A stretch of 27,163 bases of DNA from Gammaproteobacteria bacterium UBA2168 (GCA_002327525.1 DCWG01000048.1:474-27636), one strand, 5' to 3'; positions 8,273 through 16,758 are shown, counted from the stretch's first letter. Program-made: numbers and translations. Notes: generated by a model not told the origin, from the sequence alone.

Positions 8273-9487
8273 TCATCTTTCTCCATTCAGGGTGATGGGT
8301 ATGCCTTCCGAGGCGAGAGGTGGTTCGATTGCGAGAAGTTTTGCGACTGTCGCCGCCACGTCCACCTGACGAACCGCGCCGATACGCGCACCCCGCTTCA
8401 CCCCCCGGGCGTACGCGAGGAAGATACCGCCCATATCCTCGAGCTCGGGACGGTAACCGTGGCCGCCGATGCTGGCGCCCATCGCCAGACGCGCCCGTAG
8501 ATAGGCTCCCGCAGCGCCGCCCGGCCTCGAAAAGCGGTCCGGCGGCTGCGCGGCGATCACGATATCGCCATTACGCTCGGGTATCGCCAGACCGTGTCGC
8601 TTCAGAAAGGCTTCATCGAGCACCGTCACACCATCGATACCGGCGAGCACATCGCGAACCCGCTCGCGCCTCCGCAGATCTTCGACAAAGACATGGGCAA
8701 GCGTCGATCCCACCACCCTTGCATCGATACCAGCGTCTTCGAGGGCGGCGCGCACGTCGATGTAGCCGCCTGTTTCCGTCATCCCGTGGTCGCTGACGAT
8801 AATCAGTGTCGTACGCGCCCACAGATCCCGTTTGTCGATGCCGGTGATGAGTCTCTCGAGCTGCGCGTCCTGATCCGCAATCTGCTCAGCGACCTCCCGA
8901 GCCTCAGGGCCGTAGCGATGCGCCGTGGAGTCAGCGCCAGCCCAGTAGCTCATGATCAGCCGCGGCCGCTCACCCTCCGGCAAATCGAGCCACGATAGAA
9001 TCTTGTCTACCTTCTCCGACTCGGGACGCTCGCCGTCGAAGGGCGCCATGCGATAAGTTGTACCCTGGCCGCGCCAGTCACTCTCTGACCCCACCCAGAA
9101 ATAGGTGGCCACCGGCACTCCCTGACGTTCTGCCGCTATCCACAACGGTTCGGCCAGCAACCAGTTTGCATCCGACTCGTAACGGTACTGACCGCGGTCC
9201 CGGTCGAGGAAGTGGTTGTCCACTATGCCATGGGTATCGGGCCAGGTGCCGGTGGCGATAGAGACGTGTCCCGGGAAGGTATTGGAAGGATAGACCGGCA
9301 CCAGGCGCTCTGCTCGCAGACCGTCCCGCATCATTCGCTCGAGGGCAGGAAATGAACCGCGGTCGGGATAATCATGACGCATGCCATCCCACGACAGCAT
9401 GATGACGATCGGCGCCCCGGCCCCCACTGCCACACCTGCAAGCGCGCAACACATCAGGCAAACCGGGAGGAAATACTTCAGGTGCAT
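8273..9487 (-). CDS. Exported NPP/alkaline phosphatase-family phosphodiesterase
   Basis: Exported metal-dependent phosphodiesterase of the nucleotide pyrophosphatase/phosphodiesterase group in the alkaline phosphatase superfamily. The 404-residue protein starts with a basic then hydrophobic signal segment (about residues 1-25, ending AVGAGA). The two-zinc site is complete: D34 in LSWDGMRHDY, nucleophile T70 in SNTFPGH, D186 and H190 in AGADSTAHRYG, D233-H234 in SDHGM, and H343 in GGHGYRP. The start ATG at 9485-9487 has AGGGAG 5-6 bases upstream, and the gene begins 10 bp after the cyclo-ligase-like gene stops. Substrates of such enzymes include nucleotides, sugar nucleotides and phospholipid head groups; none can be chosen from sequence. 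Location is inferred as periplasmic or outer surface. Confidence 0.9.
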   Translation of the reverse strand: MHLKYFLPVCLMCCALAGVAVGAGAPIVIMLSWDGMRHDYPDRGSFPALERMMRDGLRAERLVPVYPSNTFPGHVSIATGTWPDTHGIVDNHFLDRDRGQYRYESDANWLLAEPLWIAAERQGVPVATYFWVGSESDWRGQGTTYRMAPFDGERPESEKVDKILSWLDLPEGERPRLIMSYWAGADSTAHRYGPEAREVAEQIADQDAQLERLITGIDKRDLWARTTLIIVSDHGMTETGGYIDVRAALEDAGIDARVVGSTLAHVFVEDLRRRERVRDVLAGIDGVTVLDEAFLKRHGLAIPERNGDIVIAAQPPDRFSRPGGAAGAYLRARLAMGASIGGHGYRPELEDMGGIFLAYARGVKRGARIGAVRQVDVAATVAKLLAIEPPLASEGIPITLNGER

Positions 9488-9497
9488 CCTGTCTCCC

Positions 9498-10238
9498 TTA
9501 TCCCCCGTTATCCAGCAATTCCTGAAGCGGTGGCATTGCGTCCACCGTTTTCGCATCGATCGCCGACCAGTCAATGCCGGACGGGGCAGTCAGCGCTCGT
9601 GCCACGCGAATCGTTTGTGTGGGGGTGGCGATCAAGGCGAGCGGTAAATCGTTGCTCATCACCGGGAAGTCATCCACAACCTGCACGTCGTGAACGGTCG
9701 TTGCGACCGGCACGGGTTCGTGACCAAGCTCGAGTAACAGCGCGTACTCGATGTCACTGTAACCCGCCCCTTTTCCGCAACGCTTGCCGGTGCGCGTAAC
9801 GGCCGCGCACCCGCTGACCATGGCATCGACCTGAGGGAGGGCGGCCAGAGTCACGTCGACCGAAAAACGCGTCATGGTCTTCAATGTCGCGGCATCGCCG
9901 TAACACTGCGGCGGGATCAGCTCCGGGTCCAGCAAATGAAAACCGCCCGCGAGTTTCGGCGTGGGCACATAGACACGGATGCCGAGCTCCAGCGCGCGCT
10001 GGCGCACCCATTTCTGCGGCGAATCTGGGTTGACCTTGATCGCACTCGCATCAACCCAGGGGGCTTCCCGAAACAGCCGTTCGGCGGCCGTCCGAGCACC
10101 CTTGAAATTGGGAATACGACCATGCGGCGGAAAAGGAAACCGTGCAAGGCCCTGGTCCGCGAGTAGGTCCCAGGCGTGCTGGCACGCAGTCGCCTTGGAC
10201 TCAAATCTGGCCGCAGACATCACGCGCCTGGTGGCCAT
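9498..10238 (-). CDS. 5-formyltetrahydrofolate cyclo-ligase-like protein
   Basis: Member of the 5-formyltetrahydrofolate cyclo-ligase fold, which in the classical enzyme converts 5-formyl-THF to methenyl-THF with ATP. The 246-residue protein has the substrate/phosphate-binding signature GKGAGYSDIE (about 155-164) and an N-terminal basic segment KVNPDSPQKWVRQRALELG (68-86) as in the family. It is longer than typical YgfA proteins (about 180-200) and resembles the MTHFSD-like branch, so activity may differ. Start is the second of three clustered ATGs, at 10236-10238, because GGAG lies 9 bases before it. It is first of a tight five-gene minus-strand run. Its 5' leader contains a copy of the diverged repeat described at 10272-10341. 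Confidence 0.85.
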   Translation of the reverse strand: MATRRVMSAARFESKATACQHAWDLLADQGLARFPFPPHGRIPNFKGARTAAERLFREAPWVDASAIKVNPDSPQKWVRQRALELGIRVYVPTPKLAGGFHLLDPELIPPQCYGDAATLKTMTRFSVDVTLAALPQVDAMVSGCAAVTRTGKRCGKGAGYSDIEYALLLELGHEPVPVATTVHDVQVVDDFPVMSNDLPLALIATPTQTIRVARALTAPSGIDWSAIDAKTVDAMPPLQELLDNGG

Positions 10239-10271
10239 CAATGCCATCTCCGCCGAACCTCCCGCAATTCA

Positions 10272-10341
10272 TACCGCCGCACTTCCCCGTGCTCGCGCCA
10301 AAGTTACTTCAATGAGAATATCATCAACCGTCCACCGACGA
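10272..10341. repeat. Diverged intergenic repeat, copy A
   Basis: About 70 bp in the gap between the divergent cyclo-ligase-like gene and the serine hydrolase gene. It aligns without gaps to 11862-11931 at an offset of 1590. Both share TGCTCGCGCC (10290-10299) and the following TGAGAA and ATCA blocks. Over 52 bp from that anchor I count about 39 identities, and most differences are transitions. Weaker similarity extends about 15-35 bp further left. The rest of the 262-bp gap (10239-10500) holds no gene I can support. Confidence 0.6.
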
Positions 10342-10500
10342 GCAGCGCCCGACGAGCCCTGCCCATACAGGCGCACGCAGGCAGCGAGCTTCATAGCACG
10401 ACGCAACGACAATCTCGCAAGCCTACGGGACTCCGGAAGGAACCAGTCAACCAGGCGCGGGACCGAGCCCGATGAAGCATCGAGGATGCAAGGTAGCCAC

Positions 10501-11721
10501 ATGGTAAGAACCGTAGCCGTAACTATTCTGGCGATCACGGCGTGGACGATCGCCGCAATCGTGCTTTCGCTCTACGGCGTCTGGCTGCGGCCGGTCGCAC
10601 CAAGCGGTGACGCAAACTCGTTTTTTGAGTATGCGGTGCGGACCATCGAGGCGAACAATCCTGGAAATACCGCGTTTGCCCTGATCGAGGGCGGGGCGGT
10701 GGTGGCCGAGTACTATGCGCGTGAGCAGAATCAGGTTGACGCCCATACCCTGTTTGCGACTGCTTCGTTTAGCAAGTGGATCACCGGATTGGCCGTCATG
10801 ACACTGGTCGAGGCGCAACGAATAAACCTGGACGCCCCAGTGGCAGACTATTTGACACGGTGGCATCTGCCTGACTCCGAATTCGACAACAGCAAAGTGA
10901 CCGTGCGCCGATTGCTGAGCCACACAGCCGGATTGACCGATCGTCTCGGGTTCGGTGACTACAAAGCCGAGGAGCAGCTACCCATCCTGGTGGAGTCACT
11001 GCACAATCCACGCGCATCGCGTGATGCAGACGTGGAAATTAGCGTGGGACTCGAACCCGGATCAGAGTATCTGTACTCGGGCGGAGGCTATCTGATCCTG
11101 CAGTTGATCGTGGAGGAGGTCACCGGTTCCCAATACGCAGACTACGCACGACAAACCATTCTCCGACCGCTCGGCATGAACCGCTCTACCTTCGAATATC
11201 CGGCAACTCTGTCGAATGTCTCCCAATCGTTCGACCAAAGCGGCCGACCAACGCCCCTTTATCGATACGCATCGACAGCCGCAACGGCATTCACCAGCAG
11301 CGCAGCGGACATGGCCGCGCTGGCGTCGGGACATACGAAGCTTCTCACGGCCGAAACCCTGGCCAGCATGCGCAAGCCCCACGCATTCGTCGCTGGAGCG
11401 CCCATTTGGGGCCTGGGTAACATCCTCTACGCACCGACGGCATCGGGCGATAGCCTGTACGGCCATGACGGAAGCAACGAACCGGCCATCAACTCTTCGC
11501 TGCGCATCAACCCAGACACCGGTGACGCCTACGTCATGCTGATATCAGGCCACCCATCGCTCGCCTCCGACATCGGCGCGCAGTGGGTGCTCTGGCAAAC
11601 AGGTTACCCCGACATTCTGGCAACACCCGACGTGATGACAACCGCCGCCCTCCCGGCTGGCGCTGGCAGCATGATAATCGTCGCGCTGGCGCTCTGGTAT
11701 CGCCGCCGGGCGACTCGCTAG
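10501..11721 (+). CDS. Serine beta-lactamase-like hydrolase, membrane-anchored
   Basis: Class C beta-lactamase/serine hydrolase family protein (ester, peptide or beta-lactam hydrolase; substrate unknown). It has 406 residues with an N-terminal hydrophobic segment (about 5-27) and a C-terminal hydrophobic segment followed by RRRATR (about 385-406), so the catalytic domain is probably periplasmic and membrane-tethered. The catalytic SxxK is S89-F-S-K92. The second motif is Y192-S-G, where Y-x-N is usual in AmpC, and the third is H322-D-G, in the place of K-T-G, as in many esterase-like members. The ATG at 10501 is supported by AAGG seven bases upstream; the longer open frame upstream overlaps the divergent gene and is rejected. 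A hairpin begins at its stop codon. Confidence 0.9.
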   Translation: MVRTVAVTILAITAWTIAAIVLSLYGVWLRPVAPSGDANSFFEYAVRTIEANNPGNTAFALIEGGAVVAEYYAREQNQVDAHTLFATASFSKWITGLAVMTLVEAQRINLDAPVADYLTRWHLPDSEFDNSKVTVRRLLSHTAGLTDRLGFGDYKAEEQLPILVESLHNPRASRDADVEISVGLEPGSEYLYSGGGYLILQLIVEEVTGSQYADYARQTILRPLGMNRSTFEYPATLSNVSQSFDQSGRPTPLYRYASTAATAFTSSAADMAALASGHTKLLTAETLASMRKPHAFVAGAPIWGLGNILYAPTASGDSLYGHDGSNEPAINSSLRINPDTGDAYVMLISGHPSLASDIGAQWVLWQTGYPDILATPDVMTTAALPAGAGSMIIVALALWYRRRATR

Positions 11722-11740
11722 TGTAGTGCACGACACTAGC
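11717..11740 (+). terminator. Perfect hairpin starting in the stop codon
   Basis: An 8-bp perfect inverted repeat, GCTAGTGT (11717-11724) and ACACTAGC (11733-11740), with an 8-base loop that itself contains GTGCAC. The TAG stop of the serine hydrolase lies inside the left arm. There is no run of T after it, so it is not a classical intrinsic terminator. It could be an mRNA 3'-end stabiliser, a weak terminator, or a protein binding site. Confidence 0.35.
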
Positions 11741-11861
11741 CCGGTGGATCGGATCATTACCCGCCTCAACCCACACCGGCCTTAAGCAACACCGGATGTG
11801 CGGCCCGTCCAGCGTCATACGCGATGCATCGCCCCCCGTGATCGCACCTCGCACGATACAA

Positions 11862-11931
11862 AGCCAGCGCATTCCACCATGCTCGCGCCCAGGCCACATC
11901 GATGAGAACATCACCAATCGCCCACTGGAGA
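11862..11931. repeat. Diverged intergenic repeat, copy B
   Basis: Second copy of the repeat at 10272-10341, again upstream of a plus-strand gene. Its right end (CTGGAGAG) provides the ribosome binding site of the MFS gene that starts at 11936. Read on the minus strand, both copies translate to similar strings (WTVDDILIEVTLARA and WAIGDVLIDVAWARA), but the differences are not concentrated at third codon positions. I therefore lean to a noncoding repeat rather than old coding sequence. The remaining gap (11741-11861) has no gene I can support. Confidence 0.6.
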
Positions 11932-11935
11932 GTGC

Positions 11936-13180
11936 ATGATCCGAGCTTTGCTCGCGCGATATCCCGCGCTGGCCTACCCCCGCTTCCGCCGCTACTGGTT
12001 TGCTTCGTTCGCATCCGTCGGCGCAACCCAGCTCATCACGCTGGGCCAGGGCTGGCTCGTGTTCGAATTGTCCGGCTCCCCGCTGCAACTGGGCTGGCTT
12101 GGCGCTGCGGCCGCTCTGCCCAATATTCTCATGACGCTGATTGGTGGCGTGATCGCCGATCGCTTCAATCAACGCCTGATCATGATGTTCACCTCGGGCA
12201 CCATCGCGCTGCTGCTGGCACTCCAGACATGGCTCTCCGCGACCGATCAGGCGCAGGTGTGGCACGTTCTCGCTATCGCGGCTGGCATCTCGCTGACCAC
12301 CGGTCTCGACTGGCCGGCTCGCGCCGCCCTTTACCCCCAGTTCGTGGAGCGTAACGCGTTCCTGAGCGCCGTTGCGCTCAATGCCTTCATCTGGCAATCC
12401 ACGCGCATGGCCCTCCCCGCGCTCGGCGGAATCATGATTGGCTATTGGGATACCTGGACGGTGTTTGCCGCAGCAACCGTAGGCTTCCTGATCATGCTCG
12501 CCGTCATGACGACGCTGAAGGTCGCGCCGACGGCGATTGCGACGCAGTCACCCTGGCAGCAGCTGACCACCGGTGTGCACTTCATCTGGCACACGCACCT
12601 GTTTCGCTGGCTACTCACCCTCACCTTCGTTGGTATGTTCTTTGCCAATGCCTACGTTCAGCTCATGCCCGTATTCGCCGACCAGTTGGAGGCCGGGGAA
12701 GAGGGCTATGGGTATCTGCTCTCGGCCGGCGGCGTCGGCTCGGTACTCGGCACGCTCCTCATCGGTGCAATCAATCGCTACCAGCGCCTCGGTGTGCTGA
12801 TGCTGTCGGCCGCCGCGGCCTCGATCGGTGCACTCATGGCGTTCGCCTGGTTCGTCGATCACGGTGTGTGGCTTGCGACGCTGTTCCTGGTTTTTCTCAC
12901 CGCTTTGTTTGCCTCGATCTTCCAGATCATCTCCATGACCGTGCTGCAGCTCAGGGTTCCGGATGAACTGCGGGGCCGGGTCATGGGCATACATACGATC
13001 GGCTATTCCCTCATCCCGCTGGGCGGCTTGTTCCTGGGCGCGCTCGCTGAGCAGTGGGACGCGGGGAGCGCGGTGGTGACGGGCAGCGGCATCTATCTCG
13101 CCATACTGGTATGCCTGACACTCACACAACGCGGCCTGCGGGCTCTGGACGGAACCCGCCTGGATCCGGCACCCTCATAG
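11936..13180 (+). CDS. MFS transporter (EntS-like exporter family)
   Basis: Twelve-helix major facilitator superfamily transporter, 414 residues, similar in pattern to the MFS_3/enterobactin-exporter-like group, so likely a drug/proton or metabolite/proton antiporter in the inner membrane. The N-terminal RFRRYWFASFASVGATQ and the loop 2-3 motif GGVIADRFNQR (about 70-80, motif A with Asp-Arg) are characteristic. A second half-motif, RVPDELRGRVMGIH, is typical of the 8-9/10 region in this group. The start ATG at 11936 has GGAG six bases upstream. It is 214 bp after the serine hydrolase and 24 bp before the DUF2905 gene, so it is probably cotranscribed with the latter. The substrate cannot be predicted. 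Confidence 0.92.
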   Translation: MIRALLARYPALAYPRFRRYWFASFASVGATQLITLGQGWLVFELSGSPLQLGWLGAAAALPNILMTLIGGVIADRFNQRLIMMFTSGTIALLLALQTWLSATDQAQVWHVLAIAAGISLTTGLDWPARAALYPQFVERNAFLSAVALNAFIWQSTRMALPALGGIMIGYWDTWTVFAAATVGFLIMLAVMTTLKVAPTAIATQSPWQQLTTGVHFIWHTHLFRWLLTLTFVGMFFANAYVQLMPVFADQLEAGEEGYGYLLSAGGVGSVLGTLLIGAINRYQRLGVLMLSAAAASIGALMAFAWFVDHGVWLATLFLVFLTALFASIFQIISMTVLQLRVPDELRGRVMGIHTIGYSLIPLGGLFLGALAEQWDAGSAVVTGSGIYLAILVCLTLTQRGLRALDGTRLDPAPS

Positions 13181-13204
13181 TGCCCTGTTTCATAGGACAC
13201 AAGC

Positions 13205-13411
13205 ATGGGTAAATGGCTGGTCATCGCTGGCTCGATCCTCATCGTGGTGGGGCTACTCGTCTCAAGCGGAGCCTTGTCTTGGTTCGGCAAGCTGCCGGGC
13301 GATATTCGGATCGAACGCGGCAATCTGACGATCTTTCTCCCAATCACGTCGATGCTGCTGACTTCAATCGCCCTGTCGTTGCTCGCACAGCTCGTGAAGC
13401 GATTCTGGTAA
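13205..13411 (+). CDS. DUF2905 family small membrane protein
   Basis: A 68-residue protein with two predicted membrane segments (about 4-25 and 44-63) joined by the family hallmark FGKLPGDIRIERGN, then a hydrophobic tail ending VKRFW. This is the DUF2905 pattern, a widespread bacterial family of unknown function. ATG at 13205 lies 24 bp after the MFS stop. The ribosome binding site is weak, so translation may depend on coupling with the upstream gene. It converges on the broken coiled-coil gene, with 17 bp between the stop codons. Confidence 0.85.
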   Translation: MGKWLVIAGSILIVVGLLVSSGALSWFGKLPGDIRIERGNLTIFLPITSMLLTSIALSLLAQLVKRFW

Positions 13412-13428
13412 GGCAATCGCGCCACGAT

Positions 13429-14013
13429 TCAGGTTGATGCCGCTCGGGCAAGCGCGTCCGAACGCGGTCGTTCGAGTGCGAGCTGTTGATGCAGGACCTT
13501 CAACGCCTTATTTTGCAGATCGCGTTCCCTATCGAGTTCGGATATGCGGTGTTGCGCTTCCTCGAGTGATTCACGCAAGCCTGCCTGTTCTCTAACGGAC
13601 TCTTGTCGAAGCCGATCCTGTTCCGCCCGCAGCTGCGCCAGCGTTGTTTCATGCGCAATTTTTTACGCTTCGAGCTTCATCCGTACCTTGTCCACTTCCT
13701 CACTGTGAATCTGCGCGGTCTCGGCAACGCTCACGTGGTGCCGCGAGATCTCCGCTCGTTCGTTGGCCTGCGCCAACTCGCGTTGCACCCGCCGGATTTC
13801 CTGAACTGCCGTACGCGCCTTGCGCGCACTATCACGCGCGTGTTTGCGCCGAGAATCGGATTCCTCCGTCACGCGACGCAGCTGATCTTCGCGAGTGCGT
13901 AACAGCGATTCGAGTTGGGGTATGCGGCTACGGGCACGCTGCGGACACTCGGGTGTAACCCTGACGACCGGCAGCAGGTCACCGACCGGGAGGCCTCGTC
14001 GGACCAGCCCCAT
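13429..14013 (-). pseudogene. Coiled-coil protein gene interrupted by one in-frame TAA
   Basis: A minus-strand frame runs from ATG at 14011-14013 to TAA at 13663-13665 (116 residues) and then continues in the same frame for 77 more codons to TGA at 13429-13431. Both halves are charged heptad-type helix, for example QRELAQANERAEISRH before the stop and EEAQHRISELDRERDLQNKA after it. The interruption therefore falls within one coiled coil of about 194 residues. The TAA follows GAA GCG and precedes AAA ATT GCG. A single base change from CAA, GAA or AAA would restore the frame, with no frameshift needed. No family is recognised; the N-terminus is not a clear signal peptide and the ATG lacks a good ribosome binding site. 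Alternatives are a sequencing error, a real shorter protein, or readthrough. Confidence 0.6.
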
Positions 14014-14067
14014 ATTTAGCCCGAAATGCTATTTTCTTAGCACATCGGTCATCGTGCTACCAAAGGT

Positions 14068-16758
14068 TCAGCCCAGGGCCGGGTTGGTCTTGGCGAGGTC
14101 GAGCTGATGCACCTCGGCAAAGCGCAGCGCGCGTTCGCGTGGTGCCCGGTTGTGGCGCGCCATCGTGGACAGCGCGGTGAACGCAATCCACGCTGCCGAC
14201 ACCTCGAAATAATCGCGGAGTTCATCGCGCGCCTCGGACAGGCCGAAACCGTCCGTGCCGAGCACACTGTACGGACCCGGCACCCAGGGTGCGATGCCGA
14301 GCGGTAGCGCCTTCATGTAGTCGCTCGCCGCCACAAACACGCCCTCCTCATTGGCCAGGGCCTGTTCCACCCAGCCCGCCTCGGCACTGTCTCCAACACC
14401 GAGTAGCTGTTCGCGCTCTGCACGTAGCGCATCGCGCACCAGCTCATTGTAGCTGGTGATACTCCACACGTTAGCGGCCACCCCTTCTTCAGCAAGTAGA
14501 TCGCGCGCTTCGAGCACCTCCGCCATGACCGCACCACTACCGAACAGATTGGCGGTCGCGCCCTCCACCCGTTGATAGCAATACATGCCGCGTAGTACGC
14601 CAGTGACAACCTCGGCCCTCGACACTTCCTGCTCCGGCAAAGCGGGCATGGGCTGGTTCTGATTGACTACGGTGAGATAGTAGAAGACGTCCTGCTGCTC
14701 TTCGTACATTTCCCGAATCCCATCGCGCACGATCAGCGCGATCTCGTAGGCAAATGCCGGATCGTAGCTCCGCATGTTGGGAATCGTGCTCGCAATGAGG
14801 TGTGAGTGGCCGTCCTGGTGCTGAACTCCTTCGCCGTTCAGCGTGGTGCGTCCGGACGTGCCACCGAGCAGGAACCCCTTGCACATCATGTCACCACACG
14901 CCCATACCATATCGCCGACACGCTGAAATCCGAACATCGAGTAGAAGATGTAGAACGGGATCATCGGCAAACCGTAGTTGGCATACGCTGTACCTGCAGC
15001 GAGAAACGACGCCATCGCACCCGTTTCACAGATACCTTCTTGCAGGATCTGACCGTCCTCAGACTCCCTGTAAGGCGCGATCGTACCGGCATCGACCGGA
15101 CGGTACAGCTGCCCGGCTGGAGAATAGATGCCCGCCTGCGGGAACAGTCCGTCCATACCGAAAGTGCGTGCTTCATCAGGCACAATGGGCACGATGTAGC
15201 GACCGAGGTCGTCGTCTCTCAGCAACTTCGAGAGCATCCGTACCACCGTCATGGTCGTGGACACTTCCCGCTCCGACCCTCGGAGCATGTCGTCGAACAG
15301 GCTCAGGTCGGGTGCGACCAATTGTGCGCAACGCACCTGCCGCTCCGGCAAATATCCACCAAGCGCTTCACGGCGCTCGCGCAGATATTGCATTTCCGGT
15401 GCGCCCACTTCCGGCAGGTAGTATTGCGCGGCCTTCACATCCTCCTCGGAAAGTGGAATGTCGAACCGATCAGCGAGATCAAGGCGCTCCTCCGCACTAA
15501 GCGTCTTCTTCTGATGCACTGTGTTCGCGCCTTCCGTACCGGGCCCCAGGCCGTCGCCCTTCACGGTCTTGAGCAACACCACGCAAGGTTTACCCTCCAC
15601 CCGGGCGGCCTGTTCGAACGCAGCGTAGATTTTCTGATGATCCTGGCCACCGCGCTTGATGGAGCGTACTTCCTCGTCGGTGAGCGTTTTCATCAGATCG
15701 CTCAGTTCAGGTGTGTGCTCGACCCAATGCTCCCGCACGACGTCGCCCGGAGAGACGGTGTACATCTGATAATCGCCGTCCACCGCCTGTTCCATGCGCG
15801 CCTGTAGTACACCGTGTTCATCCCGGGCGAGAATCGGATCCCAGCCACCGCCCCAGATCACCTTGATCACGTGCCAATCCGCACCTCTGAACGAGCGCTC
15901 GAGTTCCTGGATGATCTTGCCATTGCCGCGCACTGGCCCGTCGAGGCGCTGCAGATTGCAGTTGACCACCAGCACCAGGTTGTCGAGCCCCTCACGGCTG
16001 GCGATGTTGATGGTGCCGAGCACCTCGGGTTCGTCGGATTCGCCATCGCCGATAAAAGTCCAGGTCTTGCCGCCGTTGTCGGCCTTCAGCCCCCGGCTTT
16101 CCAGATATTTCGCGAAACGCGCCTGATAGATTGCACACGGCGTAGACAACCCCATACTCGCGGTCGACATCTGCCAGAACCACGGCAGTCCACGTGGGTG
16201 GGGGTAGGAAGGCAGACCGCCGCCCTCGCCCAGTTCGCGGCGAAAGTTGTGCAACTGCGCCTCACTGATACGCCCTTCGAGATAGGCGCGAGCATAGACG
16301 CCGGGGGCCGTATGTGCCTGAAAGTGCACCTGGTCGCCGCCGTATTCCGTTGAGCGGGCCCGGAACACGTGGTTGAAACCCACTTCCATCATGGTCGATG
16401 CGGACAGATACGTGGCAATGTGGCCGCCGACGCCGGTGCCGCTGTCCGAGCCCTGCAACACCATGGCCACGGCATTCCAGCGAATGATGTTGGCGAGCTG
16501 TGTCTCCAGATCGATGTCCCCGGGATAGGGTGGCTGGTCTTTCAGATCAATGGTGTTCTTATAGGGTGTGTTGAGCGCGGCTTCCGTCAGCACCAGGCCG
16601 CGCCGTGAAAGATGCTGGTGCAGTTTGGCCAGCAACTCCCGCGTCGGCTCCTCTCCCCGTGCGGATAGCACGTCGTCCAGAGCTTCCAGCCACTCCTGTT
16701 GTTCGTGGCGCCACTCGGTTTCATCACCGGTTGCCACGCTTTGCCTCGCTTCTTGCAT
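14068..16758 (-). CDS. aceE: Pyruvate dehydrogenase E1 component, homodimeric type
   Basis: Thiamine-diphosphate-dependent E1 of the pyruvate dehydrogenase complex, which decarboxylates pyruvate and acetylates the lipoyl group of E2. The 896-residue length matches the homodimeric gammaproteobacterial type (E. coli 887). The ThDP-binding motif runs from GDGE (237-240) to NCN (266-268), within GDGESDEPE and VVNCNLQRLDG. Other conserved blocks are GGHIATYLSAST (111-122), IYSPAGQLY and NGEGVQHQDGHSH. The start ATG at 16756-16758 has GGGAAGGA just upstream; a GTG seven codons further in, with GAGG, is also possible. No aceF or lpd follows: downstream is the broken coiled-coil gene, 54 bp away. Upstream, it diverges from the interrupted hydrolase with a 102-bp gap that may hold both promoters. 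Confidence 0.97.
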   Translation of the reverse strand: MQEARQSVATGDETEWRHEQQEWLEALDDVLSARGEEPTRELLAKLHQHLSRRGLVLTEAALNTPYKNTIDLKDQPPYPGDIDLETQLANIIRWNAVAMVLQGSDSGTGVGGHIATYLSASTMMEVGFNHVFRARSTEYGGDQVHFQAHTAPGVYARAYLEGRISEAQLHNFRRELGEGGGLPSYPHPRGLPWFWQMSTASMGLSTPCAIYQARFAKYLESRGLKADNGGKTWTFIGDGESDEPEVLGTINIASREGLDNLVLVVNCNLQRLDGPVRGNGKIIQELERSFRGADWHVIKVIWGGGWDPILARDEHGVLQARMEQAVDGDYQMYTVSPGDVVREHWVEHTPELSDLMKTLTDEEVRSIKRGGQDHQKIYAAFEQAARVEGKPCVVLLKTVKGDGLGPGTEGANTVHQKKTLSAEERLDLADRFDIPLSEEDVKAAQYYLPEVGAPEMQYLRERREALGGYLPERQVRCAQLVAPDLSLFDDMLRGSEREVSTTMTVVRMLSKLLRDDDLGRYIVPIVPDEARTFGMDGLFPQAGIYSPAGQLYRPVDAGTIAPYRESEDGQILQEGICETGAMASFLAAGTAYANYGLPMIPFYIFYSMFGFQRVGDMVWACGDMMCKGFLLGGTSGRTTLNGEGVQHQDGHSHLIASTIPNMRSYDPAFAYEIALIVRDGIREMYEEQQDVFYYLTVVNQNQPMPALPEQEVSRAEVVTGVLRGMYCYQRVEGATANLFGSGAVMAEVLEARDLLAEEGVAANVWSITSYNELVRDALRAEREQLLGVGDSAEAGWVEQALANEEGVFVAASDYMKALPLGIAPWVPGPYSVLGTDGFGLSEARDELRDYFEVSAAWIAFTALSTMARHNRAPRERALRFAEVHQLDLAKTNPALG

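Noticed and set aside
7183..8295. 370-codon plus-strand ORF
   Set aside because: Antisense shadow of the AGPS-like flavoenzyme gene, with no domain features.
10269..10538. 89-codon minus-strand ORF containing repeat copy A
   Set aside because: No ribosome binding site, low coding character and overlap with the serine hydrolase start; its similarity to the ORF over copy B is explained by the DNA repeat.
11534..12397. 287-codon minus-strand ORF
   Set aside because: Antisense to the serine hydrolase and MFS genes; composition is Arg/Gln-rich without motifs.
14806..15807. 333-codon plus-strand ORF
   Set aside because: Antisense to the strongly supported aceE.
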